A stretch of 64,000 nucleotides of DNA from JABWBD01 sp040768665 (GCA_040768665.1 JAXGMN010000024.1:151853-215852), one strand, 5' to 3'. Counted from the first letter of the stretch, positions 45,793-55,420 are shown. The notes: generated by a model not told the origin, from the sequence alone. Numbers and translations: made by a program.

Positions 45793-46302
45793 TTATTCAC
45801 CCTGCCGCATTTTTGCCGGAAAAACGACCTGCGGTCTCACCGGTGTGACCGCACTGAGTTCATCCGCCCAAACGTTGGAATCGTCCTCCGCCTGCACGAC
45901 GAACGGGTTCCGAATCCGAAGCGGCGCGCGAGCGACGCGAGTCGCCGTTGGCCGGGTGATCTTTTCGTCTGTCTGCGGCACGTGCGGATTCGGCACGACC
46001 AGCGGCTCCACGGGCACAATCTCGGGCGTGCGAGTACCCGGTGGATAGGCGAACGGACTGTAGCCGTACGTCCGCGGCACCGGATAGCTGTAGTAGACCG
46101 GCGGGTACAACGCATGGTAAGGGATGTACTCGCGGGCGTAGACACTCCACGGCCACCAGCCAAACCAGCCCCCTCCATACCCGCCGCAGCCATCCGTCAG
46201 AACCGGGGCGGGCAGCTTTGTCACCTCGTCGGCCAGTAATGTCGACCCCGTCAGCACCAACAGAACTGCACAAAATGCCAGAAGCCGGGTTGTAGAAAAC
46301 AT
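45793..46302 (-). CDS. Exported Tyr/Pro-rich protein
   Basis: The start is ATG 46302, which gives signal peptide MFSTTRLLAFCAVLLVLTG then STLLA (169 residues). The mature part begins with CGGYGGGWFGWWPW and a Tyr/Pro-rich stretch (YIPYHALYPPVYYSYPVPR), then a more polar C-terminal half. No enzyme motif is visible. Such low-complexity Gly/Tyr/Pro proteins are usually envelope or surface-associated. The longer frame upstream of 46302 has no ribosome-binding signal. Confidence 0.65.
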   Translation of the reverse strand: MFSTTRLLAFCAVLLVLTGSTLLADEVTKLPAPVLTDGCGGYGGGWFGWWPWSVYAREYIPYHALYPPVYYSYPVPRTYGYSPFAYPPGTRTPEIVPVEPLVVPNPHVPQTDEKITRPTATRVARAPLRIRNPFVVQAEDDSNVWADELSAVTPVRPQVVFPAKMRQGE

Positions 46303-46406
46303 CGTTTTCTCTCCAATTTGAATAACCGTTTCATTTTTCCTAGAATCCAGGCTAATCAAAATCGGAAAAGATACAACCACCAGCCCTCCGCATTTGAAAT
46401 CAACCA

Positions 46407-46634
46407 CTACTCCTGAGGGGATGCTTCAGGTTCGGACTCCGAGACCGCCGCACTTTCTTCCCCATTTTGAGGAGCCTCGACAGTACCTTCGGCCATCTCC
46501 TCCTCGGATTCTGCTGCCCCAGGCAGTTCGTACACGACATTTCCAAGGTCTTGCTCCGGAATGGCCGGTCCGCATCCCGAAACCAAAGCCGCCGCAATGA
46601 CAACTGCCCCAATCCAACGCAAGCTCCGATGCAT
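46407..46634 (-). CDS. Small lipoprotein
   Basis: The start is ATG 46634: MHRSLRWIGAVVIAAALVSG, then Cys21, a clear lipobox (LVSGC). The mature 55 residues are highly acidic (ESEEEMAEGTVEA, ESAAVSESEPEASPQE) with no fold signal. It lies 105 bp upstream of the preceding exported-protein gene on the same strand and may be co-transcribed with it. Function unknown. Confidence 0.68.
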   Translation of the reverse strand: MHRSLRWIGAVVIAAALVSGCGPAIPEQDLGNVVYELPGAAESEEEMAEGTVEAPQNGEESAAVSESEPEASPQE

Positions 46635-46728
46635 CTCCAACTCCGTCGTCTCGCCTGCAAAGAGGTACAATGGACGTTAACCTCCTTCGATTCTAAGCAG
46701 AGCCTCCTCTCCCCGAAAGTCCCAAGCC

Positions 46729-47844
46729 GTGGACCCAGCCGAGCTCACGCGCCAGCTCAAAGCCCGTGCTCACCATCTGGGCTTCGAGTTGGCGGGTGCA
46801 TGTCCGGCCGTCGCCCCGCCGGGCCTCGGGCGCTTCCAACAATGGCTCGCCTCCGGCTATGCCGGAGAAATGCACTACCTCTCCGATCGTGGGGAAGCCT
46901 ATCGGCATCCAAGCCGTGTCCTGGACGGCGCTCGCAGCATATTGATGCTCGCTGCCAACTACGGCGGCGAACACCCGGTCGACTCGCTAACCGGCCAGGG
47001 CAGGATCTCTCGCTACGCATGGGGTGCCGACTACCACGAAGTCCTCCGTCGGCGGCTTCACGCCCTGGCCGATTTTTGTCACGAACTCGCGCCGCACGCG
47101 AGCGTCCGAGGAGTCGTCGATACTGCGCCGCTGTTGGAGCGCGAGTTCGCTCAACTTGCCGGGCTGGGATGGATCGGCAAGAACACGCTCCTGCTCAACC
47201 GGCAACTGGGGAGTTGGTTCTTCCTGGCCGCCCTGTTGACCTCCGAGACGCTCGCCTACGACGAGCCCGTCGAATCGGACTATTGCGGCACGTGCCGGGC
47301 CTGTCTGGATGCCTGTCCCACCGGCGCGCTGGTCGCGCCCTATCAACTCGATGCCCGCCGCTGCATCAGCTACCTGACCATCGAACTCCGGGGGCCCGTG
47401 CCCGCCGAGTTCCGCGAGCCGATCGGCGACTGGCTCTTCGGTTGCGACGTCTGCCAGGACGTCTGCCCCTGGAACCGCCGCGGCCCGGCGAGTCTCGAGC
47501 CGGCGTTCCGGCCGGCCCGAGACACCAATCCTGCGGGACTGGCAGAGCTGTTCTTTCTCGACGACGAAGCATTCCGGCTGCGTTTCCGCCACACGCCCCT
47601 GTGGCGAGCACGCCGGCGCGGCATCCTTCGCAACGCGGCCATTGTGCTTGGCAACCGGCCTTCGCCTGCCGCTCTCCCAGCCTTGCTTCAAGGTTTGGCC
47701 GACGCCGAACCGCTGGTCCGCGACGCTTCCGCATGGGCCCTGCGGCAGTACGATTCCCCCGAAGCACGATCGGCTCTGCACGGCCGCCTGTCCCGTTCGC
47801 GCAAAGCCAAACCGCCGGGGCGTCCCGGCGGTTGTTTGGGATGA
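46729..47844 (+). CDS. queG: Epoxyqueuosine reductase QueG
   Basis: 371 residues from GTG 46729. It catalyses the last step of queuosine synthesis, reducing epoxyqueuosine to queuosine in the tRNA wobble position with a cobalamin cofactor and two [4Fe-4S] clusters. Visible are the family N-terminus (LGFELAGACPAV), the catalytic region VRGVVDTAPLLEREFAQLAG, the GWIGKNTLL motif, and the two ferredoxin-like clusters (YCGTCRACLDACPTGAL and GCDVCQDVCPWNRR). The C-terminus holds HEAT-like repeats (LRNAAIVLGNRPSPAALPA, VRDASAWALRQY). queA lies 8 kb away on the other strand, so the pathway is present but not clustered. Confidence 0.95.
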   Translation: MDPAELTRQLKARAHHLGFELAGACPAVAPPGLGRFQQWLASGYAGEMHYLSDRGEAYRHPSRVLDGARSILMLAANYGGEHPVDSLTGQGRISRYAWGADYHEVLRRRLHALADFCHELAPHASVRGVVDTAPLLEREFAQLAGLGWIGKNTLLLNRQLGSWFFLAALLTSETLAYDEPVESDYCGTCRACLDACPTGALVAPYQLDARRCISYLTIELRGPVPAEFREPIGDWLFGCDVCQDVCPWNRRGPASLEPAFRPARDTNPAGLAELFFLDDEAFRLRFRHTPLWRARRRGILRNAAIVLGNRPSPAALPALLQGLADAEPLVRDASAWALRQYDSPEARSALHGRLSRSRKAKPPGRPGGCLG

Positions 47845-47900
47845 ACAAGCGAGATAACGGCCAAGCAGATGAAAGTCAGTTCCGGCAGCCGGCGTGGGCG

Positions 47901-49046
47901 TCACCGCACCAACCATACCGGCGAATAAACATAGTGACTCTTCTGAGTATCCGTCGTCGCGGGAATGCCGCCGCGGGTCATCACGCACGCCGGCTGCACC
48001 ATGACGCATTTGCCGCTCATCTTGCCGGTCAGCTTCACTTCCATGATTCGGACTCCGACAAATTTCGTGATCGTGTATTCGGCGTTGTTTCCCGGACCCT
48101 CCACGCGATCGAACACCGGGATAATTCGCGGTTGGCCCTTGATCGACGCAAGCTCGTCTTTTACTCCGGCGCTGATGCCCGTGTCGCCGTTTAGCGCCAG
48201 TACGCCGTTGGAGTCGAACTCCAGCGACCGGCCGCCATCCACCAGCGCCTGCATGTCCGCGGCACTGATCCCTTCGACAATCTGACGGGCAATGTCGCAT
48301 GTGCTGTTATTGCTCGGGCCGATGTCCACCGTGCCCCGGTTGCCTGGTGATCCGGTTCCCTGGGGAAACAGGTTTACTTCCAGAATGCCGTCGGACCCGG
48401 ATACCACGGCCTTGTTCTTCCTATCCCACGTCCAATTGTCGTCGCCCACCCCGTTGCACAGGTCCTCCCACGTGGCGTTGTCCAACGCAAAGGGGAGGAT
48501 CATGAGATTCCCACCCTCCCCTGTAGGCGGGCGAAATCCGCCGAAGTTGTTGAGAAACATGGCAGTCGCCGAGGTCTGCATCGCCTGGCTGTCCATCCCC
48601 AGCACGCGGGCGAAGAACAGCGGCACCTCGCCGTTCTGGTCCGAGGCCCGGCGAACCTGGATCTCGACCGCGTTGAATCGGCTTGGATCTGTGAAATCCA
48701 TTGCCAGACTTGCGCCAGGATTACGGATAAAGCCGACCGTTGCATCCCCCGCTGCCAGCCCCGGAGCGACACAGCCGACCGGGTTCTTTGCGGCGTACTC
48801 GGCTGCCACGGTGCGGGCCTCGCCGGCGGCGGACAGAGCATCTCCGCCGTTCACGCCCTGCGCGATCAACTCCCAAGCGCCGGAGATTGCAGCCGAATCC
48901 GCCGAGCGCTGCAACTCCGATTCGACCACCTGCAAGTAGCCGATGTCCACCGCCATCGCCAGCAGGGCGAACATCCCGACCATCATGAACGCCGTGAGCA
49001 CCAGAACGTTCCCGGAACGGTCTTTTTTTTGTCTCAACGTCAACAT
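47901..49046 (-). CDS. TadG/TadE-like pilus-associated protein
   Basis: The start is ATG 49046 (MLTLRQKKDRSGNVLVLTAF). The hydrophobic helix VLVLTAFMMVGMFALLAMAV, then DIGYLQVVESELQRSADSAA, is the signature N-terminus of TadG/TadE-like pseudopilins. The rest (about 330 residues) is extracytoplasmic and beta-rich, with Ca-binding-like Asp/Asn segments (NGDTGISAGVKDEL). It lies 35 bp after the gene at 49081-49728, so the two form an operon. No Tad ATPase, platform or secretin gene is in the window. Confidence 0.8.
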   Translation of the reverse strand: MLTLRQKKDRSGNVLVLTAFMMVGMFALLAMAVDIGYLQVVESELQRSADSAAISGAWELIAQGVNGGDALSAAGEARTVAAEYAAKNPVGCVAPGLAAGDATVGFIRNPGASLAMDFTDPSRFNAVEIQVRRASDQNGEVPLFFARVLGMDSQAMQTSATAMFLNNFGGFRPPTGEGGNLMILPFALDNATWEDLCNGVGDDNWTWDRKNKAVVSGSDGILEVNLFPQGTGSPGNRGTVDIGPSNNSTCDIARQIVEGISAADMQALVDGGRSLEFDSNGVLALNGDTGISAGVKDELASIKGQPRIIPVFDRVEGPGNNAEYTITKFVGVRIMEVKLTGKMSGKCVMVQPACVMTRGGIPATTDTQKSHYVYSPVWLVR

Positions 49047-49080
49047 ATGCAAACTGCCTTTCGTGGATTCGCTCTCGCGG

Positions 49081-49728
49081 TCATCTGGGATACACCACCT
49101 TGGGCGCGTTATCGGTCAACACCTCGCCGGCTGCCGTGTAGAGGCGAACCGTCTTCAGCTCCAGCGACTGAACCCGATTCCCGGCATAACCGACGCCCGA
49201 GTTGTTCACCGATACACTTGGTTGATAGCCGTTCAGGTCTGCGAGGCTGGCGGGAACCATCGTTTTCAGGTAACCTTGGCCGCCGAAGCTGCCCCAGGTC
49301 ACCGAGTTGCCGTTGACGATTTCGAAAATGAGTTGGCCGCTTGCGAGCTCCATCCGCTGGGTCCACGTCACCGTTTCGCCATCCTGCCGAAGCACGGCGG
49401 GGCTCGGATAGCCTTGATAGTCAATTGGCACCTCTCCATCCCAAAGCTGGAGCTGGAGGCCGCCGGGGACGAACTCCGGTTGGCTCTGGTGATTCAGGTC
49501 GAACGTGGCGTGAATCGCTTCCGTGTTTCCCAGCGGCGAAATGGTGCAGGTAAGCTGCGGCGCATCCGTGTAATGATCGGGAGCGGCCACCACCAACTCC
49601 CAGTCCTCCTCTACACGAACAATCGAAGGCATCTGGGCTTCGGCGGCGGTCGCGAGAAGTATCGAAAGGAAAATGCCAACGGCACAGATGCGCCTAAACG
49701 AAATACGGACAGAGTATTTGCCTCGCAC
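49081..49728 (-). CDS. Exported protein paired with the TadG-like gene
   Basis: The start is GTG 49728, because AAAGGAG lies seven bases upstream. This gives 215 residues with signal peptide ISFRRICAVGIFLSILLATA then AEAQ. The mature part is beta-rich (EDWELVVAAPDHYTDAPQ, TFDLNHQSQPEFVPGGLQLQ, VNGNSVTWGSFGGQGYLK) with no cysteines or enzyme motif. Its position directly upstream of the TadG-like gene suggests a minor component of the same surface structure. I do not recognise a named family. Confidence 0.72.
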   Translation of the reverse strand: MRGKYSVRISFRRICAVGIFLSILLATAAEAQMPSIVRVEEDWELVVAAPDHYTDAPQLTCTISPLGNTEAIHATFDLNHQSQPEFVPGGLQLQLWDGEVPIDYQGYPSPAVLRQDGETVTWTQRMELASGQLIFEIVNGNSVTWGSFGGQGYLKTMVPASLADLNGYQPSVSVNNSGVGYAGNRVQSLELKTVRLYTAAGEVLTDNAPKVVYPR

Positions 49729-49899
49729 GGGCAATCTCCTTTGCACTGAAGAACGCGAATTCGTCTGCGCCCGCGAAAGCCCTCGGGCCGCAGACCGAGG
49801 AAGAAGAGCACGGACGTCCACATGGCCGGATGGCCATTGTGTCCGCCCATTAGAAAAGATAGGTCAGGATCCGAGGAGGGGCAAATTGCGATCGCCTTT

Positions 49900-52197
49900 T
49901 CAGGGCGAAGCCGCCCCCACGTGCAGCAGCCTTGCGCGCGAGCCTCCCAGCGACACAGTCAGTTCCTGCTCGCCCGCGGGCACTTCCGCCGCGATAACCT
50001 CCCCCGTTAACAAATCCCGCACGGCCGACCGCGCTTGCGCCCTCAATCGCAATCTGAGCATTCCCTTCGACCGCCCGAAGTAGTCCGACACCAGCAACAC
50101 CATTTCGTCGCCGTGTTGCATCCCGCTGAGCCGGCCGGGCGGATCCATCGAAGCCGCCTCGCCCACGAGTTCGCCGTCGACGATCAGGTCTTCAACCGGC
50201 CCGATGGCCCGAACCGCTTCGTTATACGCAATCAGGCTCTCACAGTCCCACACTCGGCTCGACCAGAAGTAGTGGCCGCGGGCGCCGTTGGTGTAGCCCT
50301 CCAACAGTGCCCATAGAAAAGCCTCGCCCGGAAATGTTCCGGCGTCGCCCGGCGTCAGCCACGGCAAAACGTCGCTCAGGTCGATTTTCGCACGGTCCTC
50401 ACGCACTTCGTCGCCGATCAACTGCAGGTGATAGGGATACAGACACGAATAGGTAGAAACCTGGCTCGACTGCATCCACTCCGGATAGAGTTGATCGACC
50501 GACCACACGTTCTGATAGGCCGCGCCCGGGCGGAAATCGTAGCCCCCGATCTCGAACTTCGGTCCCCCCGCCTTCGCCACTTCCTCGCGTGCGGCGCTCA
50601 CGAAATCCTTCCACATTGCGCTGCCTTTCGTCATCATCCACTCGTCCCAACTCGCAAGTCCCGATGCCTTGAAGTCCTCCTGGCATCGCGTACACTTGGG
50701 ACTGTCAAATGGGCCGCGCCATCCCCAGACCTCGATGTCCGCCGAAGCGAAGTCGGGCCGGGCTCGCCCCATCGCCGCGGCAAATCGGCGGATCTCCTTC
50801 TGGTACCATTCGCCGCGATACGACGGGCACAACTGGGTGCCGGCGCTGCCGCGGTCGAGCTGATGGAAGACCTCAGGATGCCGTTTCCCCTGGTCCACCA
50901 GTGGGTGCAGCGGCGAATCGATATTCACCAGAAAGAATCCCCGCTCCCGTGCCTTCTCCACAAGCTGCCAGTTCGGATCGTCTTCCTTCATCCACTTGCT
51001 GAACATCGGGAAGCTGTTCATTCCAAACGTTTCCCAGGCCTCCAGGGCTTCGGGCCACTGCGCCGTGTCGGCCGCGCTCCACCAGCCAAGACCGGTGAGA
51101 ATCCGCTTCAGCCGTGGCGCCTTCGGCACTTCCACCGCGCGAACCGGCAATTCCATTTCCGGACTGCTCCATCCGCCCGAGGCGAACCGGTACCGCAGCA
51201 CACCGTTCTGCCCGTCTCGCCAACCGGACGCCTGCACGTAAAGCCTTCCGAACGTCTTGGCGTTCTGCTTCGCCGACGTCGCAAACCGGTACCGTTTTCC
51301 CTCGGAGATCGACTCGGGAGAGATCTCTTTGACGTTGATCCCGCCCAGTGTCCCGCCAAGCAGTTCAAACCCGGCCGGAGCGTCGATCACCATATCCAGG
51401 CCCACCGCTTCACCGGATCCCGCCGGCACGACCAGTCCGATCGGCACAGGACCTGCCAGGTTGGTGGCAACCACGAGCTCCGGCTTGTGAAAATAGGGCT
51501 GCGGACCGTCCACCCGAAAACCGCTCGCGCTGCCGCCGCTCGCCGACTCCTGCGAACCGCCTTGTGCAGTACCGAACACGTACAGTTCGTCGCTCGCGCT
51601 CAGGCCGGTCGTATACATCCTCAGTCCCACCCATCGGCCCCGAACGCCGAGATCGCCGAACCGCAGACAATGGATCCATCCCTTGCCCGCGTCCTCCGGC
51701 ACTTCGTAGCGCCGGAAGTCGCCTTCCTGCCACCGTGAACACTCCGCCACTTTTCGGAACGTGCGGCCATCGTCGGAAACGAATGCCTCGATCCAACCCG
51801 GAAAACTGATGCCCGGCTGCGGCGAACCGCCCAGCAGTCGAATTGCGATCTCCTCGATCCGCGCCGGCGTGCCAAGGTCGACGGCGAGGTTCACCCGGCC
51901 GCCGTAGGACCAACCGACCGCGCCGGAATCGAACCAGATGTGTCGGTCCTCGCGTTTGGTGAGCTTGCCGTCCGTCAGATCGCTTGTGTCCGTTTCGCCT
52001 GCCTGCGTGAGGCGATAATCCGGCGTCGGTGCAAACATTACCGGCCGGCCCGCCGCCAGATTCGTTCGACCCTCCACTGGCGGCAACTCTGCCCCGGCAA
52101 GCCGACCGCCGCCCGATCCCGCGGCGTGGAGTGCTCCGGCGACGATCAGGAAGGCAATCGCCAAGCTGCAACGGTGGGCTCGGAGTATTTGGTTCAT
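49900..52197 (-). CDS. Large secreted protein with discoidin-like domain, glycosidase-like
   Basis: The start is ATG 52197, preceded by GGGGAG; TTG 52203 is less likely. Signal peptide ILRAHRCSLAIAFLIVAG then ALHAAG. Residues about 45-210 form an F5/8 type C (discoidin)-like carbohydrate-binding domain (WSYGGRVNLAVDLGTPARIE, SDDGRTFRKVAECSRWQEG). Residues about 370-690 look like a TIM-barrel hydrolase (ILTGLGWWSAADTAQWPEAL, FASADIEVWGWRGPFDSPKC). A CxxC pair (KCTRCQEDF) sits inside the barrel. A beta-sandwich ends it. It probably binds and acts on polysaccharide, but no catalytic pair can be named safely. It lies upstream of another secreted (ThuA) gene on the same strand, 190 bp away. Confidence 0.72.
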   Translation of the reverse strand: MNQILRAHRCSLAIAFLIVAGALHAAGSGGGRLAGAELPPVEGRTNLAAGRPVMFAPTPDYRLTQAGETDTSDLTDGKLTKREDRHIWFDSGAVGWSYGGRVNLAVDLGTPARIEEIAIRLLGGSPQPGISFPGWIEAFVSDDGRTFRKVAECSRWQEGDFRRYEVPEDAGKGWIHCLRFGDLGVRGRWVGLRMYTTGLSASDELYVFGTAQGGSQESASGGSASGFRVDGPQPYFHKPELVVATNLAGPVPIGLVVPAGSGEAVGLDMVIDAPAGFELLGGTLGGINVKEISPESISEGKRYRFATSAKQNAKTFGRLYVQASGWRDGQNGVLRYRFASGGWSSPEMELPVRAVEVPKAPRLKRILTGLGWWSAADTAQWPEALEAWETFGMNSFPMFSKWMKEDDPNWQLVEKARERGFFLVNIDSPLHPLVDQGKRHPEVFHQLDRGSAGTQLCPSYRGEWYQKEIRRFAAAMGRARPDFASADIEVWGWRGPFDSPKCTRCQEDFKASGLASWDEWMMTKGSAMWKDFVSAAREEVAKAGGPKFEIGGYDFRPGAAYQNVWSVDQLYPEWMQSSQVSTYSCLYPYHLQLIGDEVREDRAKIDLSDVLPWLTPGDAGTFPGEAFLWALLEGYTNGARGHYFWSSRVWDCESLIAYNEAVRAIGPVEDLIVDGELVGEAASMDPPGRLSGMQHGDEMVLLVSDYFGRSKGMLRLRLRAQARSAVRDLLTGEVIAAEVPAGEQELTVSLGGSRARLLHVGAASP

Positions 52198-52386
52198 GAT
52201 CAACTCCCCGTGGGCGTTTCAAGACACGACTTGCTCCGGACTAGCCGGTACACCTGCAGGAGGCCCGGTGCCGGCGGATTACCCGGACGCGGCCGGTCGC
52301 GATTCGGCGGCATGGCCTCCCATCGCAGCACATATTTCGCGTCCGGCGATTCGGCCTCGCCCAGATCCCCGGCTGCCTGAACCAGT

Positions 52387-53133
52387 TCAACGTCCGGCGG
52401 CCCAGTGAATACCGCGGCGCAGGACCTCCCGGAAATTCGGGTTCTCGTACGCCTTCGAGTCGTGGCCGAGCATCAGGTAAAATACGCGGCTACTGCCGTA
52501 CTTCGTCGTCCAGGCGACCTCCCGGTTGTTTTTCGGATGGTCCGTCTTCAACAACACACGAATGTCCGGCGCCGTGTAAAACTTCCCGTACGTCTCGTCG
52601 TGAATCGAGAAAGGTTCGATTCCCTTGGTGATCGGGTGATCCTCATCGGCGACTTGGATCGTCAGATCCTCCCCGTGCGACCAGGGTGTTTTTGAATACT
52701 GCTTCCCATCGATTTCGCTGTCCTGGAAAACGAACTTGCCGCCGATCATCTTGCGGTATTCGTCCCAGTCGCGATGGGCGCCAAGGTTGTGGTGCAGCGA
52801 AACCAACCCGATCCCCTCTTTCAACAGCGCGACGAACTGCTCGCGCTGCTCAGGCGTAATCGGTCGCGACATGTCGTACGTCACGATCACATCAACCTTC
52901 TTTTCCAGCCCTGGCTTGAGCATTCCGGCATCCTTGGGCATCTCAGCCTTCGTATACTCGATCCCCGGCATCGCGTCGAACATTGCATAGAACGGCTCGA
53001 CCTCGAACGCATGGCCGCCGGTGGTCAACAGTACGCGAATCTTCTCTCCCTCCGTCTGCGGCGCGGCGCCGGCCGCGCGAAATGCCAGGGCGGTAAGAAC
53101 GGTCAGCAACGCCAGCACCAACTCCCGTTTCAT
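52387..53133 (-). CDS. ThuA-like secreted protein
   Basis: 248 residues with signal peptide MKRELVLALLTVLTALAFRA. The ThuA fold is clear: IRVLLTTGGHAFEVEPFYAM, VDVIVTYDMSRPITPEQREQ, GIGLVSLHHNLGAHRDWDEY, HPITKGIEPFSIHDETYGKF and RVFYLMLGHDSKAYENPNF. It is more typical of the family than the 12725-13603 protein. It probably acts in the periplasm on sugars or sugar-derived substrates together with the neighbouring secreted protein at 49900-52197 (inference from adjacency). Confidence 0.88.
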   Translation of the reverse strand: MKRELVLALLTVLTALAFRAAGAAPQTEGEKIRVLLTTGGHAFEVEPFYAMFDAMPGIEYTKAEMPKDAGMLKPGLEKKVDVIVTYDMSRPITPEQREQFVALLKEGIGLVSLHHNLGAHRDWDEYRKMIGGKFVFQDSEIDGKQYSKTPWSHGEDLTIQVADEDHPITKGIEPFSIHDETYGKFYTAPDIRVLLKTDHPKNNREVAWTTKYGSSRVFYLMLGHDSKAYENPNFREVLRRGIHWAAGR

Positions 53134-53275
53134 GGTTTCTCTCCGTTTCTCATGGTGTTCGAACGCTGTATGGGATTTGATCCATCCAACATACCGCCCC
53201 CCCGCGCCGCGTGCCAGTTTTCGTGTTCCCCCGATCCGGCAAAACTCCCCGCCCGTCCGAGGTTCCCTGCTGACC

Positions 53276-54472
53276 TCAACTGAGACTGCTCATTTTCCGC
53301 AATCTTGTGACCGCCTCGTGAATCGCCCCGACGACAAAATCGACCTCTTCCACCGTGTTGAACCGGCCCAGACCGAATCGGACGCTGGATCGAACCTGAT
53401 CTTCCGGGAGCCCGATTGCCCGCAAAACATGACTGGGACCAGGCCGAACTGAAGTGCAAGCGCTGCCGGAACTGAGTGCTACGTGGCGCATGCTTAACAG
53501 GAGCGATTCGCCGTCGACGTACTTAAAGCGGAGATTCAGGTTTCCCGGCAGGCGCAGCCCTTCCGAGAGGGAGGGACCGTTCAACGCGACGTCGGGCACC
53601 GTCTCGACTACGCGCTGGTAAAGCCGATCGCGGAGACCACGGATACGCTGGCTCTCCGATTCCATCTCGTCCAGGCAGAGTTCCACGGCGCGGGCGAAAC
53701 CGACGACGCCCGGAACGTTCAGAGTGCCGCTCCGGAGCCCATTCTCGTGTCCGCCGCCCAGCATCTGCGGCTCGATCCGCACTCGCGGCGCCCGCCGACG
53801 GACGTAGAGGGCGCCCACGCCCTTCGGTCCATAGATCTTGTGAGCACTGAAGCTCATCAGGTCGACGTTGAAACGATTGACGTCGACCGGAACGCGGCCG
53901 ACCGCTTGCGTCGCGTCGGAATGGAAGAGAACCTCGCGCTGGTGGCAGATCCGGCCGATTTCCTCCAACGGCTGCAGCGCACCGATCTCGTTGTTGGCGA
54001 GCATCACCGACACGAGAATGGTGTCGTCGCGAATGGCGTCGGCGATCTGCTCCGCGGCGACTCGACCCGCCCGGGGATGGGTTGATTGAACGACCGGAAG
54101 CAAGGTTACGTCGTACCCGCGGGCGGCGAGTTTTTCGAGAGGATCGAGAACCGCCGAGTGTTCCGTTGCTACGCTGACGATGTGATTGCCCTTGCGCCGG
54201 GGCAAATCCGCCACTCCGCGGATAGCCAGATTGTTGCTCTCCGTCGCACCGCTGGTGAAAACGATCTCCTTGGGCTTGGCGCCGATGGCACTCGCGATGG
54301 ATTCCCTGGCTTGATCGACCACTTCCTTGGCACGCCAGCCGAACACATGGTTCGCACTTGCCGCGTTGCCGTACTGCTCGCTGAACCAGGGCAGCATGGC
54401 TTCCAACACGCGAGGATCGACCCGCGTGGTGGCGTGGTTGTCCATGTAAACCGGAGTGACTTCTTGGTTCAT
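53276..54472 (-). CDS. Cysteine desulfurase (IscS/NifS-like)
   Basis: 398 residues. This PLP enzyme removes sulfur from cysteine for iron-sulfur clusters and tRNA thiolation. Class-V aminotransferase motifs are MDNHATTRVDPRVLEAMLPW, EIVFTSGATESNNLAIRGVA and EHSAVLDPLEKL. The PLP Lys lies in DLMSFSAHKIYGPKGVGALY. The sulfur-accepting Cys is in LSSGSACTSVRPGPSHVLRA. All key residues are present. No iscU or iscA lies beside it. The downstream intergenic segment to 53134 shows no feature. It could equally serve tRNA sulfuration. Confidence 0.94.
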   Translation of the reverse strand: MNQEVTPVYMDNHATTRVDPRVLEAMLPWFSEQYGNAASANHVFGWRAKEVVDQARESIASAIGAKPKEIVFTSGATESNNLAIRGVADLPRRKGNHIVSVATEHSAVLDPLEKLAARGYDVTLLPVVQSTHPRAGRVAAEQIADAIRDDTILVSVMLANNEIGALQPLEEIGRICHQREVLFHSDATQAVGRVPVDVNRFNVDLMSFSAHKIYGPKGVGALYVRRRAPRVRIEPQMLGGGHENGLRSGTLNVPGVVGFARAVELCLDEMESESQRIRGLRDRLYQRVVETVPDVALNGPSLSEGLRLPGNLNLRFKYVDGESLLLSMRHVALSSGSACTSVRPGPSHVLRAIGLPEDQVRSSVRFGLGRFNTVEEVDFVVGAIHEAVTRLRKMSSLS

Positions 54473-54572
54473 TCGAATCGTGCGTACTCTTCAGCCGGCT
54501 CAAATCGTCCTGCAGGCGACTCCCGGACACCCGGTTTCGGGCTCCAGGCGTCCAGGTAGTCAAAGCCGGAGC

Positions 54573-55199
54573 CTATTTCGTACCGAACAATGCACGCAAG
54601 CATATCTCGGACCAGGTCTCGAAAGCAGAGAGATCGGCGAGCATCTCCTCGACCGGCCGGAAACCGCACTCGAGAATGTCGTCCTCGCGGGGCTCCACGT
54701 TCGGGCGCTCAAGCTCGAACAAGTGCACGACGCCAAGGTGCACGCGGCCGACTTCGGTCTGGTCGTCGTTGATCAGTCCGACGCATCGCGCCGTGTACGA
54801 CGAATGGATCGCCACCTCTTCCTCGAGTTCCCGCCGCATTCCTTCGTCGTAGGGCTTGCTCCGCCCGTCCTCTGTGACGTCAAGCGTGGAGATATGGCCG
54901 CCGATTCCCACACTTCGCTTCTTGTGCAAGCGGCCTTCGCCCTGTCCGGTTCCGCGCGTGTACTGGAACACCTCGCAGCAGCCCTTGGTGCCGCGATGGC
55001 TGAGAATCACATACGGAATCAACTGTTTGAAGCCGGGGTCGTGCTCCACCTCCTTTCGCGGTCGATAGGTGGCGTTCTGCGGACTGAGTAATTCCGTGAG
55101 ATATCGCTCCGTATCGCGGCTGAATCCCTGGAAATATCCGAGCCGGTGGAACATTTCGGTCGGTACGACGAGCACTCGTTCGGCAAGCACCTCGGGCAC
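54573..55199 (-). CDS. Nudix-like phosphohydrolase
   Basis: 208 residues from GTG 55199. A Nudix-like core is visible: SVGIGGHISTLDVTEDGRSK, then YDEGMRRELEEEVAI, which carries the metal-binding REL-EE part of the Nudix box, although the spacing from the Gly is longer than the consensus. N-terminal VLVVPTEMFHRLGYFQGFS and C-terminal EDDILECGFRPVEEMLADL are conserved in planctomycete homologues. The substrate is probably a nucleoside-diphosphate derivative. It lies 100 bp from the cysteine desulfurase on the same strand. Confidence 0.8.
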   Translation of the reverse strand: MPEVLAERVLVVPTEMFHRLGYFQGFSRDTERYLTELLSPQNATYRPRKEVEHDPGFKQLIPYVILSHRGTKGCCEVFQYTRGTGQGEGRLHKKRSVGIGGHISTLDVTEDGRSKPYDEGMRRELEEEVAIHSSYTARCVGLINDDQTEVGRVHLGVVHLFELERPNVEPREDDILECGFRPVEEMLADLSAFETWSEICLRALFGTK

Positions 55200-55301
55200 G
55201 GGCGAGTCCTTTCCCTGCGTATGTGGATTTCGTAACTACGGACAAGTATACAGAGCCTGGCGCAAGCGGACGACCCGCCGGCTGGAAGGATCACGACAAT
55301 T

Positions 55302-55420
55302 CGTAACCGTTCATGGGGCGGACGGGAACTGGTCCATTTTTGGGCTAGTTCGGATACTTTGACGCGAAAGACGCTGGCCGAAAACGTGGACCTGTCCTCT
55401 CTCTTCCGCCTCGTGAACGA
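55302..55420. repeat. Family-1 element flanked by 12-bp direct repeats
   Basis: Outer ends CGTAACCGTTCATG and CTCGTGAACGATC, core GGGAACTGGTCC and GGACCTGTCCTC, inner CGGCC-AAAA. The sequence GATCACGACAAT occurs immediately outside on both sides (55289-55300 and 55419-55430). This is a candidate target-site duplication. The right copy lies 1 bp from the queA stop. Confidence 0.75.

Noticed and set aside
43908..45848. 646-codon plus-strand frame
   Set aside because: Runs through the ketosynthase-like gene antisense, a repeat and another gene; no homology signal.
46987..48300. 437-codon minus-strand frame
   Set aside because: Overlaps queG and the TadG-like gene; no motif.
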